The notes: generated from the letters alone by a model not told the origin. Shown: positions 42,652 to 51,850, numbered from the stretch's first letter. The stretch: DNA of 64,000 bases from JADGGM01 sp025449955 (GCA_036554285.1 DATBNO010000039.1:1-64000); one strand, 5' to 3'. A program made the numbers and translations.

Positions 42652-43413
42652 ATGCCCGCTCCCGTTGCTCCGTCGCGCGGCCTGTCCAGCTACTGGCGCG
42701 CGACGAGAGAACATCGATACAGCCTGACCTTCGCGCTGCCACTCCTTCTGATTTACGAGGGGATGGCCGCGCTGCTCCCGGTGGGTGAAACCCGGGGAGT
42801 CCGCAACGGTGCGGACGTCATGCTCAAATCGTTGTTCTCGTTAGTCGCCGGACGTCACGGTCCGCTGGTGTTCGAGATCCTCCTCATTGCCGTGTGTCTG
42901 TGGCTCGTGCGTCGGGACCTCGCGTCGCACGGCGGCCTGTCGGCGATGCGCGGGCGTGTCTTTCTCGGCATGAGTCTCGAATCGGTGGTGCTCGCCCTCG
43001 CCTTCGGCGTGATCGTGGCGACGATCACCGCGCGTTTGCTCGGATTCTTCGGCGCGTTGAGCTTGGCGCCGATGCAGACGCTCGATCAGCCGACGCGCCT
43101 CATGGTGTCGTTAGGCGCCGGGCTCTATGAGGAATTGTTGTTCCGCGTGATTCTCGTGTCCGCGCTGGCGCTGCTGGCGCGGCGCGCGTTCCACTGGCGC
43201 CCCGGCGCCGCGGGAGCGTTCGCGACGATCGTCGGAGCGCTCCTCTTCTCATCGGCGCACTACGTGGGTGCCTTCGGCGACCGCTTCACGCTCGAGTCGT
43301 TCGTGTTCCGGGCGATCAGCGGCGTGTTCTTCAGCGCGCTTTATCTGTGGCGCGGATTCGGAATCGACGCGTGGACCCACGCCCTCTACGACGTGTTCCT
43401 CGTCATCCGTTAG
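42652..43413 (+). CDS. CPBP-family intramembrane protease
   Basis: 253 aa, about seven membrane helices. The glutamate motif AGLYEELLFRVILVSAL (EExxxR) and the following histidines in LLFSSAHYVGAFGD and AWTHALYDVFLVI are the catalytic residues of CAAX-prenyl-protease/bacteriocin-processing (Rce1-type) enzymes. The TAG stop lies within a GTTAGGC heptamer. The family cleaves membrane peptides or processes anti-sigma factors and bacteriocins; the substrate is unknown here. Confidence 0.85.
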   Translation: MPAPVAPSRGLSSYWRATREHRYSLTFALPLLLIYEGMAALLPVGETRGVRNGADVMLKSLFSLVAGRHGPLVFEILLIAVCLWLVRRDLASHGGLSAMRGRVFLGMSLESVVLALAFGVIVATITARLLGFFGALSLAPMQTLDQPTRLMVSLGAGLYEELLFRVILVSALALLARRAFHWRPGAAGAFATIVGALLFSSAHYVGAFGDRFTLESFVFRAISGVFFSALYLWRGFGIDAWTHALYDVFLVIR

Positions 43414-43422
43414 GCAGCTGCC

Positions 43423-44508
43423 CTATAGGTCGGTGACCCGGCAACCCGAGGCCGCCGATGCGTACGCGGCTTCGAGCACGGCCGCCACGTCGCGAATGTC
43501 GCGCAAGTGCGGTTCCGCGTCACCCGTGTCCATGGCGTCCGCGAACGCACCGAACAATCCGGCAAACCACCCCGGGTACGACGACTTGTCGAGCTCGGCC
43601 GAGTAGTCGTAGGACGTGACATCGCCATCGTGCTCGTAGCGAAGGACGCCGCCCACCCACTCGATGGAGCCGCGTTCGCCGACGAAGCGGACGCGATTCT
43701 CGCGATGCCGCGCCGCCCACGTGAGAAACATGACGCCTAACCGCTCCGGATACTCGAACAAGAGCTGCGCGCTGTCCTCGACGTCGTAGTCCGCGTGCCG
43801 CAGTTGGCCGGTCCACGCGCGCACCGCCTCCGGGATACCGGCGGCGTCGAGCATCTGATAGATGAGGTGCGTCCCGTGGTCCAACAGCACGCCGCCGCGG
43901 CTATGCTCGGCCAGACCGCGCCATGGTGTGGACGTCGCGGCGCCGGTGCCGCGGTCCGCCATGAGGCGGTGCACCTGAAACTCGGCCAAGTGCCAGTCGC
44001 CGATCGCGCCATGGTGCAACCAATCACGGACCTTGAGCCACACCGGATTGTACCGGTATTGATGACACGGCATCACGACGCGTCCCGCGCTCCGTGCCGC
44101 GTCGGCAATGCGCGCGGCCTCGACGCGGTTGAGCGCCACCGGCTTCTCGCACATCACGTGGTAGCCCTGCTCGAGCGCCCACAGTGTGAGCTCGAGATGC
44201 GATGCCGTCGGGGTGCAGATGTCGACGAAATCGATGGGCCCCGCATCGCGCACGTCCTGGAGACGCGCGAAATGCGGAACGCCCGACACCGGCGCGACGC
44301 CGGGACCACCATCCATCGTGGCCACGATGCGAAAGCGGGTGCTGACTAACGGATCGCGCGCGAAGCCCGGCAGGTGGGCGTTGCGGGCGATGCCGCCGAG
44401 TCCGATCACCGCGCCCCGATAGACGCGCGGCGCCGGGACATGTCCCGGCGCCGACGTCCGTGGGGTCAGCTCGCCAATCCGCGCGGTCGACGTTGGCGTG
44501 GGTCTCAA
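43423..44508 (-). CDS. Gfo/Idh/MocA-family NAD(P)-dependent oxidoreductase
   Basis: 361 aa from a TTG at 44508 whose TTGA overlaps the aminotransferase stop. Rossmann fold GAVIGLGGIARNAHLPGFARDPLV, the EKP motif in MCEKPVALNRVEAARIADAA, and the substrate domain with CHQYRYNPVWLKVRDWLHHGAIGDWHLAEFQVHR and LLDHGTHLIYQMLDAAG (HGTH, the usual HxxD/H position). Likely oxidises or reduces a sugar or inositol-like hydroxyl. Coupling with a class III aminotransferase suggests an amino-sugar or keto-amine pathway; this is inference. Confidence 0.87.
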   Translation of the reverse strand: MRPTPTSTARIGELTPRTSAPGHVPAPRVYRGAVIGLGGIARNAHLPGFARDPLVSTRFRIVATMDGGPGVAPVSGVPHFARLQDVRDAGPIDFVDICTPTASHLELTLWALEQGYHVMCEKPVALNRVEAARIADAARSAGRVVMPCHQYRYNPVWLKVRDWLHHGAIGDWHLAEFQVHRLMADRGTGAATSTPWRGLAEHSRGGVLLDHGTHLIYQMLDAAGIPEAVRAWTGQLRHADYDVEDSAQLLFEYPERLGVMFLTWAARHRENRVRFVGERGSIEWVGGVLRYEHDGDVTSYDYSAELDKSSYPGWFAGLFGAFADAMDTGDAEPHLRDIRDVAAVLEAAYASAASGCRVTDL

Positions 44509-45842
44509 CGGCGCACCGCCATCTCCGAGGCCTCGACCAACACATCCTTCATGGTCGCCAGCGCATCCATCGCCAACTCCTCCGGAATGACTAACGGAGG
44601 ATTGATCCGCACTTCCGGATTGTAGATCATCGCCAACACGCCGCGCGAGAGCAGCGTGTCGAAGATCCAGCGCGTGATCTTCTTGTCGAGCAGGGTTCGC
44701 GTGCCCGGTACCACCAGATCCATGCCGATCATGAGGCCACGACCGCGCACATCACTCACGATGGGGATCTCGCTCTCCCAGCGCTGCATCTCGGTCATCA
44801 TCTTTTCGCCGAGGTCGCGACTGTGGGCAACGAGGTTCTCCTCGAGAATCGTCTCCAGCGTGACGCGCGCCGCTGCCGCTGCCATCGGGTTGCCGCCGTA
44901 ACTCGACGAGCTGCCGCTCGGATTCGCCCACGGCTTGGCAAACGCCACTTCGTCGCGAATGAGCAGGCCGCTCATCGGGAACCCGCCACCGAAGCCCTTG
45001 CCGACGCTCATGATGTCGGGGACGATGCCCTCATGCTCGATGCCCCACATCTTGCCCGTGCGGCCGAACCCGGTGATCATCTCGTCGGCGATCAAGAGGG
45101 CGCCTAACTCATCGGCCAACTCGCGCAGCGCCTTCAGAAATCCAATGGGTGGCACGATGTTGCCCGCGGTCCCTTGAATCGGCTCGACGATGATCGCGGC
45201 GATGTTGCCGGCGGTCTCGAGCTCGATCTTCTTGCGCAAGAAGTCGACACACGCCCAATCACAGGCGGGGAAGTTTTTCTCGAACGGACACCGCGAGCAG
45301 GACGCGTACGGTGAGGAGTACCGACCTGGCATGAGCGGTCCAAGGCCGTGCTTGAACGTGCTGCCCAAGAGTGGAAGCACGCCCGCCGTCTTACCGTGGA
45401 ATCCGCCCCAGAAGCCGACGAATTCGTCTTTGCCCGTGTAAGACCTGGCGAGACGAAGCGCCGACTCGACCGCTTCTGCGCCGCTCGAATAGAACTGCGT
45501 GCGGTTCACATCGCCCGGAGCGAGCTCGGCGAGCATGCGCACGAGCACGGAGCGGTTTTCCGACGTGAAACTACCCACGTGAATGCGCGAGACTTGCTTC
45601 TGAAGCGCGGCAACGTAGCGCGGGTGGGCGTAGCCCAAGCTTGCGACGCCGATGCCGGCCATGAGGTCGATGTAATGGTTGCCGTCTACGTCGTAGAGGA
45701 GCGCACCTTCGCCCCGGTCGATGCAAATCTTGCTGAACAACGCGAAGCTCTGCGCACCAGGCGCAAGGAACTCCTGCTCCGCGTCGAAGATTTCCCTGGA
45801 TTTCTCACCGGCAAGCCATGCGGGTGATGCTAGTTCCGTCAC
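44505..45842 (-). CDS. Class III PLP aminotransferase (4-aminobutyrate/ornithine type)
   Basis: 445 aa from the GTG at 45842, with GGAAGG 5 bases upstream; the upstream ATG extension is not supported. Typical motifs: YDVDGNHYIDLMAGIGVASLGYAHPRYVAAL, FYSSGAEAVESALRLAR, AAIIVEPIQGTAG, LLIADEMITGFGRTGKMW and the PLP lysine in MSVGKGFGGGFPMSGLL. A cysteine-rich insertion CSRCPFEKNFPACDWAC lies after residue 205, as in the archaeal-type GABA/ornithine aminotransferases. Substrate probably an omega-amino acid. Coupled with the downstream oxidoreductase. Confidence 0.85.
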   Translation of the reverse strand: MTELASPAWLAGEKSREIFDAEQEFLAPGAQSFALFSKICIDRGEGALLYDVDGNHYIDLMAGIGVASLGYAHPRYVAALQKQVSRIHVGSFTSENRSVLVRMLAELAPGDVNRTQFYSSGAEAVESALRLARSYTGKDEFVGFWGGFHGKTAGVLPLLGSTFKHGLGPLMPGRYSSPYASCSRCPFEKNFPACDWACVDFLRKKIELETAGNIAAIIVEPIQGTAGNIVPPIGFLKALRELADELGALLIADEMITGFGRTGKMWGIEHEGIVPDIMSVGKGFGGGFPMSGLLIRDEVAFAKPWANPSGSSSSYGGNPMAAAAARVTLETILEENLVAHSRDLGEKMMTEMQRWESEIPIVSDVRGRGLMIGMDLVVPGTRTLLDKKITRWIFDTLLSRGVLAMIYNPEVRINPPLVIPEELAMDALATMKDVLVEASEMAVRR

Positions 45843-46022
45843 AAATACCTTCCGAGGAGGGTGAAAGGGAGCAGCAGGCGGGCAGATTGACGGCACGCAA
45901 AGCGGGTGAGGGGCGACGCGGCAAACACGCGATGCCATCTTGGCACCCGCGGGCCTGTCTCCTCACCATATAGCACGGGAAAGGTGACGGACTGCTGGGC
46001 GGCGCGCCAGCGAGTGAGCACG

Positions 46023-46051
46023 ATATTAAGTCTTTTTTGCGCGGCTGCCTA
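46023..46051 (-). promoter_or_regulatory. Candidate promoter for the aminotransferase-oxidoreductase unit
   Basis: On the minus strand TAGGCA (46051-46046), a 17-bp spacer and TAATAT (46028-46023) match the sigma-70 consensus 4/6 and 4/6 or better. This implies a leader of about 170 nt before the GTG at 45842; the leader contains a TGCCA/TGGCA stem near 45932-45944 but no riboswitch I recognise. Confidence 0.4.
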
Positions 46052-46118
46052 CCCCTTGCCGCACGGGAGTTTGGCCGCACCACCTCACGAGTCCGCTAGC
46101 CTCGTCGCAGGTGCTCCA

Positions 46119-47405
46119 TCAGGCCCGATCTAGAGTACGCCTGAGGTCGTCGATTGTTGCGTCGATTTCCACCGGTGGGTTAGACAGGGCACGACCCGGC
46201 ACGGATTGCCCATGATATCCGACCGTCGCCTCCGGGTCTTTGAGAACATGGCCAGTGAGGACCGACACGACGTCGGCGTCGTCGCTGATCACCCCTTCGC
46301 GGATCATGCGACGCACGCCCGCGACCGCCGCGGCGCTGGCCGGCTCACATCCGATGCCGGCAGCGTCGATCACGGCCTTCGCCTCGAGCAGTTCCGTGTC
46401 GCTCACGGTGGTCACGATGCCGTCGGTCTCGCGGATCGACCGCACCGCGCGATCGTACGAGGCCGGATCGCCGATGTTGATGGCGGTGGCCACTGTGTTA
46501 GGCCTGATGGGTTGTAGCGCCTCGAAACCCACATCGAACGCGTGCGCGAACGGCGCCGCGCCCTCGGCTTGCACGGCAAGCAGTCGCGGGACGCGGCTGA
46601 TGAGTCCGCAATCGCGTGCCGCGGCTAACGCCATGCCGAAGGCTGCGGTGTTCCCGAGATTTCCCGCCGGCAGCGCGATCCAGTCGGGCGCATCCCATCC
46701 GCACTGCTCGAGCATTTCGAGCACGATGGTCTTTTGCCCCTCGAGTCGATACGGATTCACCGAATTGAGCAGATAGATGCCCAACTCGCGCGCCGCCCGG
46801 CGCGCCAACTCGAGACACGCGTCGAAGTCGCCGCGCACCACCAGGGTCCGGGCTCCGTACGCGAGAGCCTGCGACAACTTTCCCATCGCAACCTTTCCGG
46901 CGGGAATGAACACCAGTGCCGGAATGCCGGCACGCGCCGCGTAGGCGGCCATCGAGGCCGCGGTGTTTCCCGTCGACGCGCATGCCACCGCCCACGCGCC
47001 GACGCGCTTGGCCTGCGTGATGCCGACGGTCATCCCTCGGTCCTTGAACGAACCCGTGGGATTGAGTCCTTCGTGCTTCACGCGCAGCGTTGGGCATCCG
47101 GCCCAATGCGCGGCGCGACCGCCGTGTATCAGTGGTGTGTTTCCCTCGGGAAACGTGATCACGTCGTCGGCGCGCACGGCCAACAACTCGCGGTATCTCC
47201 ACACGCCGGATGTGTCACGGCCGCCATGCGTCCCGCGACGATCGGCGAAGATTCGACGGAGCGCATCGCCTCGTACTTTGGGCGGCGGCGCAACGAGTTC
47301 GAGCAACGCGCCGCAGACCGCGCATTGGGCCTGATTCGAATCAGGCTCCGCCGCCGTCGAGCACTTGGAGCACCGCAGTATCAGAGCTTCGTCAACGTCT
47401 TGCAT
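46119..47405 (-). CDS. thrC: Threonine synthase
   Basis: 428 aa. An N-terminal zinc-ribbon-like pair (LRCSKCSTAAEP...QCAVCGALLEL) precedes the fold-type II PLP domain. The lysine motif is LNPTGSFKDRGMTVGITQAKRVG; GNTAASMAAYAARAG binds the phosphate side; later AIDVGFEALQPIRPNTVATAINIGDPASYDRA and CEPASAAAVAGVRRMI agree with threonine synthase. It converts O-phosphohomoserine to threonine in the cytoplasm. No other thr gene is adjacent. Divergent from the S41 protease. Confidence 0.92.
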   Translation of the reverse strand: MQDVDEALILRCSKCSTAAEPDSNQAQCAVCGALLELVAPPPKVRGDALRRIFADRRGTHGGRDTSGVWRYRELLAVRADDVITFPEGNTPLIHGGRAAHWAGCPTLRVKHEGLNPTGSFKDRGMTVGITQAKRVGAWAVACASTGNTAASMAAYAARAGIPALVFIPAGKVAMGKLSQALAYGARTLVVRGDFDACLELARRAARELGIYLLNSVNPYRLEGQKTIVLEMLEQCGWDAPDWIALPAGNLGNTAAFGMALAAARDCGLISRVPRLLAVQAEGAAPFAHAFDVGFEALQPIRPNTVATAINIGDPASYDRAVRSIRETDGIVTTVSDTELLEAKAVIDAAGIGCEPASAAAVAGVRRMIREGVISDDADVVSVLTGHVLKDPEATVGYHGQSVPGRALSNPPVEIDATIDDLRRTLDRA

Positions 47406-47578
47406 GGAATCAGCGCGATGTCGGTTCCGAGGTCTTGGAAACTAGCTCGAAACGTGCAGCAGGGGCTGGTGGTCCTCCTCTTTGGGCCGGGCGCCGATTG
47501 CCCGAACGACGCGCGTCCGGCTACACTGTACCGAGCCCTCGTGCACGTCCCACCTTCCTCACGCCTGGAATTTGGCAC

Positions 47579-49150
47579 ATGACGCACCCATTCCGCCGGG
47601 CCGCCATCGTTGGCGTCGCGCTACTGCCGTTGGCCGCGAGCGCCTTCATTGTCGAGTCTTCGCGTCAGCGAACCGGCCCGCATCTGTTCGACGAAGTGTT
47701 GTCGTTGGTCTCGGACCGCTTCGTGGACACGGTGAGCAATCAAGCGCTCTACGAGAAGGCGGCACGCGGCCTGGTGCGTGAGCTGCAGGACCCATATGCC
47801 GCGCTCTATTCGCCGAAGGAGCTGCAAGACTTCACGCGCACCACGGGCGGCCGATACGGCGGACTTGGAATGTTGGTGGAAGACCAGGAGGGCTCGGTCG
47901 TCGTGAGCAAGGTGTATCCGCACACGCCGGCCGAAGTGGCGGGCGTGCACGAGGGCGATCGCATCGTGGGGGTCGACCAACAGTCGACGCGCGGGCTCAA
48001 GCTGGTGCAGGTGACGGACATGCTCAAGGGCACACCCGGGACCGCTGTGAAGGTGTCGTTCTCGCGGCCTGGCGTGACGTCGGCGCTCGATCTCACGTTC
48101 ACGCGCGCGGTGATCCACATTCCCGCCGTGCCGTTCGCAATGATGTTCGACGGCAAAGTGGGATACATCCCGCTGCAGCAATTCAACGAGACGTCGGCCG
48201 ATGAAGTGGAAGACGCGGTCCGTCGCCTAACGCACGATGGTGCGCGCGGCTTGGTGATCGATCTGCGCGGCAACGGCGGCGGCATCGTGGACCAGGCGAT
48301 CGCGATCAGCAATCTGTTCCTGAAGAACGGGCAGCAGATCGCGAGCGTGCGGGCGCGTGCCGGCGATACGCAGGTGTACGTCGCCAAAGGCGATCCGGTC
48401 GCGCCGACGGTTCCGCTGGTGGTGCTCACGGACGGCTACACCGCATCGGCCAGCGAGATCGTGGCCGGCGCGCTGCAGGATCACGATCGCGCCCTTCTGT
48501 TAGGCACGACGTCGTTCGGCAAGGGTCTCGTGCAATCGCTGTTCCCGCTCGATGGCGGGTGGGCGCTCAAGCTCACGACGGCCAAATGGTACACGCCGAG
48601 TGGCCGCTCGATTCAGAAAGAGCGGAAATTCATTGATGGCCGATTGATCGATGAACCCGACTCGACCGAGAGCGACTCGGCGCGCCGTGCGCGGCCGACG
48701 TTCAAGAGCGATGCGGGGCGCGTGGTGTACGGCGGCGGCGGCATCACGCCGGATATCCTGGTGCGCCCTGACACGCTCGACAGCGTCGAGCAGGACTTCG
48801 TGAAGGCCGTGACACCGAAGTCGCAGGAGTTCTATGTCACGCTCTACACCTACGCATTCGAGCTCAAGGGCGGCGTCCAACCCGACTTCACCGTTAGTCC
48901 CGCGTGGCGGGACGAATTCTACCGGCGGCTGTCGGCAGCCGGCGTCTCGGTGGATCGCGGCCTCTACGATCGCGCCTCGAGCGAAGTCGACCGCCTGTTG
49001 GGCGACCGGGTGGCCCGGCTGGCGTTCGGCGACTCGACGGCCAAGCGTCGGGAGCTCGATGACGACATCCAGCTCGAGCGTGCCATCGACATCATTCGCA
49101 AGGGACAAACCCAAGCCGACCTCCTCGCCACTGCGGCCCCGTCGCGTTGA
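47579..49150 (+). CDS. S41-family C-terminal processing protease
   Basis: 523 aa from the ATG at 47579. Signal anchor FRRAAIVGVALLPLAASAFIV. A PDZ domain follows (YGGLGMLVEDQEGSVVVSKVYPHTPAEVAGVHEGDRIVGVDQQSTRGL). The catalytic core has GYIPLQQFNETSADEVEDAV, LVIDLRGNGGGIVDQAI, the nucleophile in GYTASASEIVAGALQDHDRALLLGTTSFGKGLVQ (Ser then Lys, giving the Ser-Lys dyad) and KWYTPSGRSIQ. A C-terminal helical extension of about 150 residues follows. Typical CtpA-like periplasmic protease. Its stop is followed by a heptamer. Confidence 0.92.
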   Translation: MTHPFRRAAIVGVALLPLAASAFIVESSRQRTGPHLFDEVLSLVSDRFVDTVSNQALYEKAARGLVRELQDPYAALYSPKELQDFTRTTGGRYGGLGMLVEDQEGSVVVSKVYPHTPAEVAGVHEGDRIVGVDQQSTRGLKLVQVTDMLKGTPGTAVKVSFSRPGVTSALDLTFTRAVIHIPAVPFAMMFDGKVGYIPLQQFNETSADEVEDAVRRLTHDGARGLVIDLRGNGGGIVDQAIAISNLFLKNGQQIASVRARAGDTQVYVAKGDPVAPTVPLVVLTDGYTASASEIVAGALQDHDRALLLGTTSFGKGLVQSLFPLDGGWALKLTTAKWYTPSGRSIQKERKFIDGRLIDEPDSTESDSARRARPTFKSDAGRVVYGGGGITPDILVRPDTLDSVEQDFVKAVTPKSQEFYVTLYTYAFELKGGVQPDFTVSPAWRDEFYRRLSAAGVSVDRGLYDRASSEVDRLLGDRVARLAFGDSTAKRRELDDDIQLERAIDIIRKGQTQADLLATAAPSR

Positions 49151-49187
49151 GTTAGGCGCATGGCGGCGGGCGATCATCGCCGCCGCC

Positions 49188-49649
49188 GTGCTCGTTGGCG
49201 CGGTCGGCCCGACGGGACGCGCGCAGGCTGCCGCGCACCGCACGGTGGCGACGCTCGCGCTGCGGCACGGCGTCGTCGGGATCGATGCGCTGAGCAATGG
49301 CCACGTGCTGATCGGCGCGTCGACGGACTCCGGCAACGCCACTGTCAATCTCTCGGTGGGCGCGGCACAGGATCTGGCCGACTCGATCGCGCGAATCACC
49401 GCGCGCCGGGTGGGTTCGCGTACGACGCGCGTCTATCGCACCGTGGCCGCCGATCCGGCAACCGGCGCCGGTGTGGAGTTCGCGCGCCACGTGACCAAGG
49501 GTGCGAGCGCATACCGCCTCTTCTTCGCCAACGGCGGCAACACCGGGTTCCCACTGGACGTGAGCGCGCGCGAGTTGGCCTTGGTGTTGCGCGCGGTGCG
49601 ACGCGCGACGCACCTCGCCCGGACGCTGACCGCCGCCGATTCGGCCTAA
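49188..49649 (+). CDS. Small exported hypothetical protein with disturbed start
   Basis: The minimal frame from the GTG at 49188 encodes 153 aa, but the codons just upstream (WRRAIIAAAVLVGAVGPTGRAQA) read as an intact signal peptide and have no ATG, GTG or TTG in frame. An ATG at 49160 is one base out of frame. Removing one G after it would give M-R-R-A-I-I-A-A-A-V, an ideal start. The mature part (VGIDALSNGHVLIGASTDSGNATVNLSVGAAQDLADSIARITARR...ASAYRLFFANGGNTGFPLDVSARELALVLRAVRRA) is not recognised. Either a sequencing or real frameshift, or a non-standard start at CTG near 49131. Confidence 0.6.
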   Translation: MLVGAVGPTGRAQAAAHRTVATLALRHGVVGIDALSNGHVLIGASTDSGNATVNLSVGAAQDLADSIARITARRVGSRTTRVYRTVAADPATGAGVEFARHVTKGASAYRLFFANGGNTGFPLDVSARELALVLRAVRRATHLARTLTAADSA

Positions 49650-49656
49650 CGGAAGA

Positions 49657-50895
49657 TCAGCGGATCCACCCGATCGCCAGGTCGGCGCGCAGCGCGTCGG
49701 GCATGTCGCGGCGCACGCTGTCATCGGCCACGGAGAGCTCGGCCAGGTCCGCGATGTCGGCGCGCACGTCGGCCAGCACGGCCGTCTCCGGCGCCAGGCC
49801 GCTCGGCAGCTCGTGCATGCGATTCGCCAGCACGATCACGAAGAGATCGTTCTCGGGGTCGATCCAGATCGACGTCCCCGTGAAGCCCGTGTGGCCGTAC
49901 GCGAGATCGCTCATGTAGCGGCCGCAGCTAGCACCGCCGGAGCAGGTCTCCCAGCCCAGGGCACGCCAGCCCATAGCGCGGCGCGAGAAGAGCGCGACCG
50001 TGGAGTCGTGCACGATACGGACGCCGCGGTAGGTGCCGCCGTCGAGCATCATCTGGGCGAACACCGCCAGGTCGGCGGCCGTCGAGAACAGGCCGGCGTT
50101 GCCGGCCACGCCGCCTAACGCGTCGGCCGTCTCGTCGTGGACCTCGCCGCGCAGCGCGTGGCCACGGCTCGACGCGATCTCGGTGGGGGCGATCCGGCCG
50201 CGCAGCGCGCGCGGCGGCCGGAACATGGTCGAGCGCATGCCCAACGGACGGAAGACGTGCTCTTGCACGAAGGTATCGAGGCGCTCCCCGCTCACGGCTT
50301 CCACGACAAAGCCTAACACGTCGGCGCCGACGTCCGAATAGACCTCGCGCTCGTCGGGCCGGTACTCGAGCGGCGTGGCCAGGATCAGCTGTCGCGCGAC
50401 GGCGGACGAACGGCCGCGCCGGTAGACGTTCCGGCCCGGCGGCAGGCCGGCGCGGTGCTCGAGCAGCATACGGATCGTCACCTGCCGCTTCGCGCCGTGC
50501 CGGTACGCCCGGAGGTACTTCGACACCGGGTCATCGAGGCGGATACGGTGCTCGTCGTACAGCACCATGACGGCACTGGTCGTCGCGATCACTTTCGTGA
50601 GCGACGCGAGATCGAACATCGTCTGAGTCGGATCGACGGCTGGCGTGGACTGGCTCCAGTCGAGCGAGCCGTACCCGCGCTCCCAGACGAGACCACCGTG
50701 CCGGCCGATGACCACGGCGAGCCCGGGATAGCCGTCTGCGGCCAGCCCGCGCGCCGCGACGTGGTCGATCGATGCGAGCCGTTCGGCCGACATCCCGACC
50801 GAATCCGGTGGAACGTTCCTCAGCACGCAATGCGGATTCGCGGGGCAACCGCCCAACAACGCGAAGGCGAGTGAGACGAGAGGGGCGGGCAGCAT
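49657..50895 (-). CDS. Beta-lactamase-fold serine hydrolase, lipoprotein
   Basis: 412 aa from the ATG at 50895. The lipobox LALLGGC-P (LVSLAFALLGGC) marks a lipoprotein. Beta-lactamase/class C fold motifs are present: nucleophile SxxK in FDLASLTKVIATTSAVM; Tyr motif YSDVGADVLGFVVEAVSG (Tyr-x-Asp, where Asn is usual); and HTG in YGHTGFTGTSIWIDPENDLFVIVLANRMH. Likely an esterase or D-aminopeptidase/PBP4*-type enzyme acting on peptidoglycan or amide substrates in the periplasm, rather than an antibiotic-resistance lactamase. Confidence 0.88.
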   Translation of the reverse strand: MLPAPLVSLAFALLGGCPANPHCVLRNVPPDSVGMSAERLASIDHVAARGLAADGYPGLAVVIGRHGGLVWERGYGSLDWSQSTPAVDPTQTMFDLASLTKVIATTSAVMVLYDEHRIRLDDPVSKYLRAYRHGAKRQVTIRMLLEHRAGLPPGRNVYRRGRSSAVARQLILATPLEYRPDEREVYSDVGADVLGFVVEAVSGERLDTFVQEHVFRPLGMRSTMFRPPRALRGRIAPTEIASSRGHALRGEVHDETADALGGVAGNAGLFSTAADLAVFAQMMLDGGTYRGVRIVHDSTVALFSRRAMGWRALGWETCSGGASCGRYMSDLAYGHTGFTGTSIWIDPENDLFVIVLANRMHELPSGLAPETAVLADVRADIADLAELSVADDSVRRDMPDALRADLAIGWIR

Positions 50896-51058
50896 CGTCC
50901 AGCGACGATCGTCCGTTGCGTTGGGCAACGGGCGTCGGGGACTCTTGCGAGAGTACGGCCGGCGCCCCACTCTAGTGCGGTGCCGACGCGATGATGCGGC
51001 CGGCGCCACCGCCGCGCCGTCCCGGAGCGTTGGTCAATTCCAGTGAAGGAGCAAGTCG

Positions 51059-51850
51059 ATGCGCCTCACCTTCTGTCTCGCCGCATGCGCGATGATGTGC
51101 GCCGGCGCCCTCCCAGCACAGGAAAACTTCGCCGGCGAAAACGGCACCTCGCATGCGATCACCATCGCGCGCGCATGCGAGAGCCAAAAGATCGAGATGA
51201 TCGATGCCCAACTGGTGACCGGCGCGAGCACCGCCGAGGCGGTGCCGAAGGACTTCCTTCATCGTGTCGACGCTGCGGTATTCTTCTACTTCAGCCCCGT
51301 GGCGTGGCGCACGCCGCGTTTCGCCGTCGCGCAGTTCACGTTGCACCGCGATGGAGGCGTGTCGGGCACGCACTTGATCACGCCATCGGGCATCGCGGAT
51401 TTCGACAGCGCGGTGACCATCGCGATCAACTCCGCCGGCACCACGAAAGCGTTCCCAGCCTTCCCGGCATCGATCACGGGCGATACGCTCGTCGTGACGG
51501 CGTTCGCCGGCCGCCACGCTGACGGCGCCGACAAACCATATTTGGAAAAGCGCACCACGTGCCCGGCGTGGCCATCTCCGAACAATCCGGCGCCGGAGTA
51601 CCCGGCCGACCTGAAGCAGCAGGAAATTCGCGGCTTCGTACGCGTGCAATTCATGGTGAACGAGCAGGGCATACCCGACTCGGCCAGCTTACAGGTGTTG
51701 CAAACCACCGGTGATGCGTTCACCAACTCGGTACGCGCCATCTTGGGATCGCTGCGCTACCAACCGGCCAGCGTGCAGGGCACGAAGGTCAAGCAGCTCA
51801 CCGAGCAGACGTTCATGTTCGGTTTCATCGAAAATCTGCCGAAGCCGTAG
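51059..51850 (+). CDS. Secreted protein with duplicated TonB C-terminal-like domains
   Basis: 263 aa with GAAGGAG upstream and a signal peptide (MRLTFCLAACAMMCAGALPAQ) instead of a TonB anchor. The C-terminal domain has the TonB_C pattern PAPEYPADLKQQEIRGFVRVQFMVNEQGIPDSASLQVLQTTGDAFTNSVRAILGSLRYQPASVQGTKVKQL. The middle (RFAVAQFTLHRDGGVSGTHLITPSGIADFDSAVTIAI) looks like a second, degenerate copy. Without a transmembrane anchor or Pro-rich spacer it cannot be a classic energy transducer; it may be a soluble decoy or a structural protein. Confidence 0.75.
   Translation: MRLTFCLAACAMMCAGALPAQENFAGENGTSHAITIARACESQKIEMIDAQLVTGASTAEAVPKDFLHRVDAAVFFYFSPVAWRTPRFAVAQFTLHRDGGVSGTHLITPSGIADFDSAVTIAINSAGTTKAFPAFPASITGDTLVVTAFAGRHADGADKPYLEKRTTCPAWPSPNNPAPEYPADLKQQEIRGFVRVQFMVNEQGIPDSASLQVLQTTGDAFTNSVRAILGSLRYQPASVQGTKVKQLTEQTFMFGFIENLPKP

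Noticed and set aside
49160..49918. 252-aa frame starting at the ATG at 49160
   Set aside because: Low-complexity Arg-rich product; the true signal peptide lies one frame away.
49657..50895. Antibiotic-resistance beta-lactamase
   Set aside because: SxxK and HTG are present, but the lipobox, Tyr-Ser-Asp motif and context fit the broad serine hydrolase/PBP4*-like group better.
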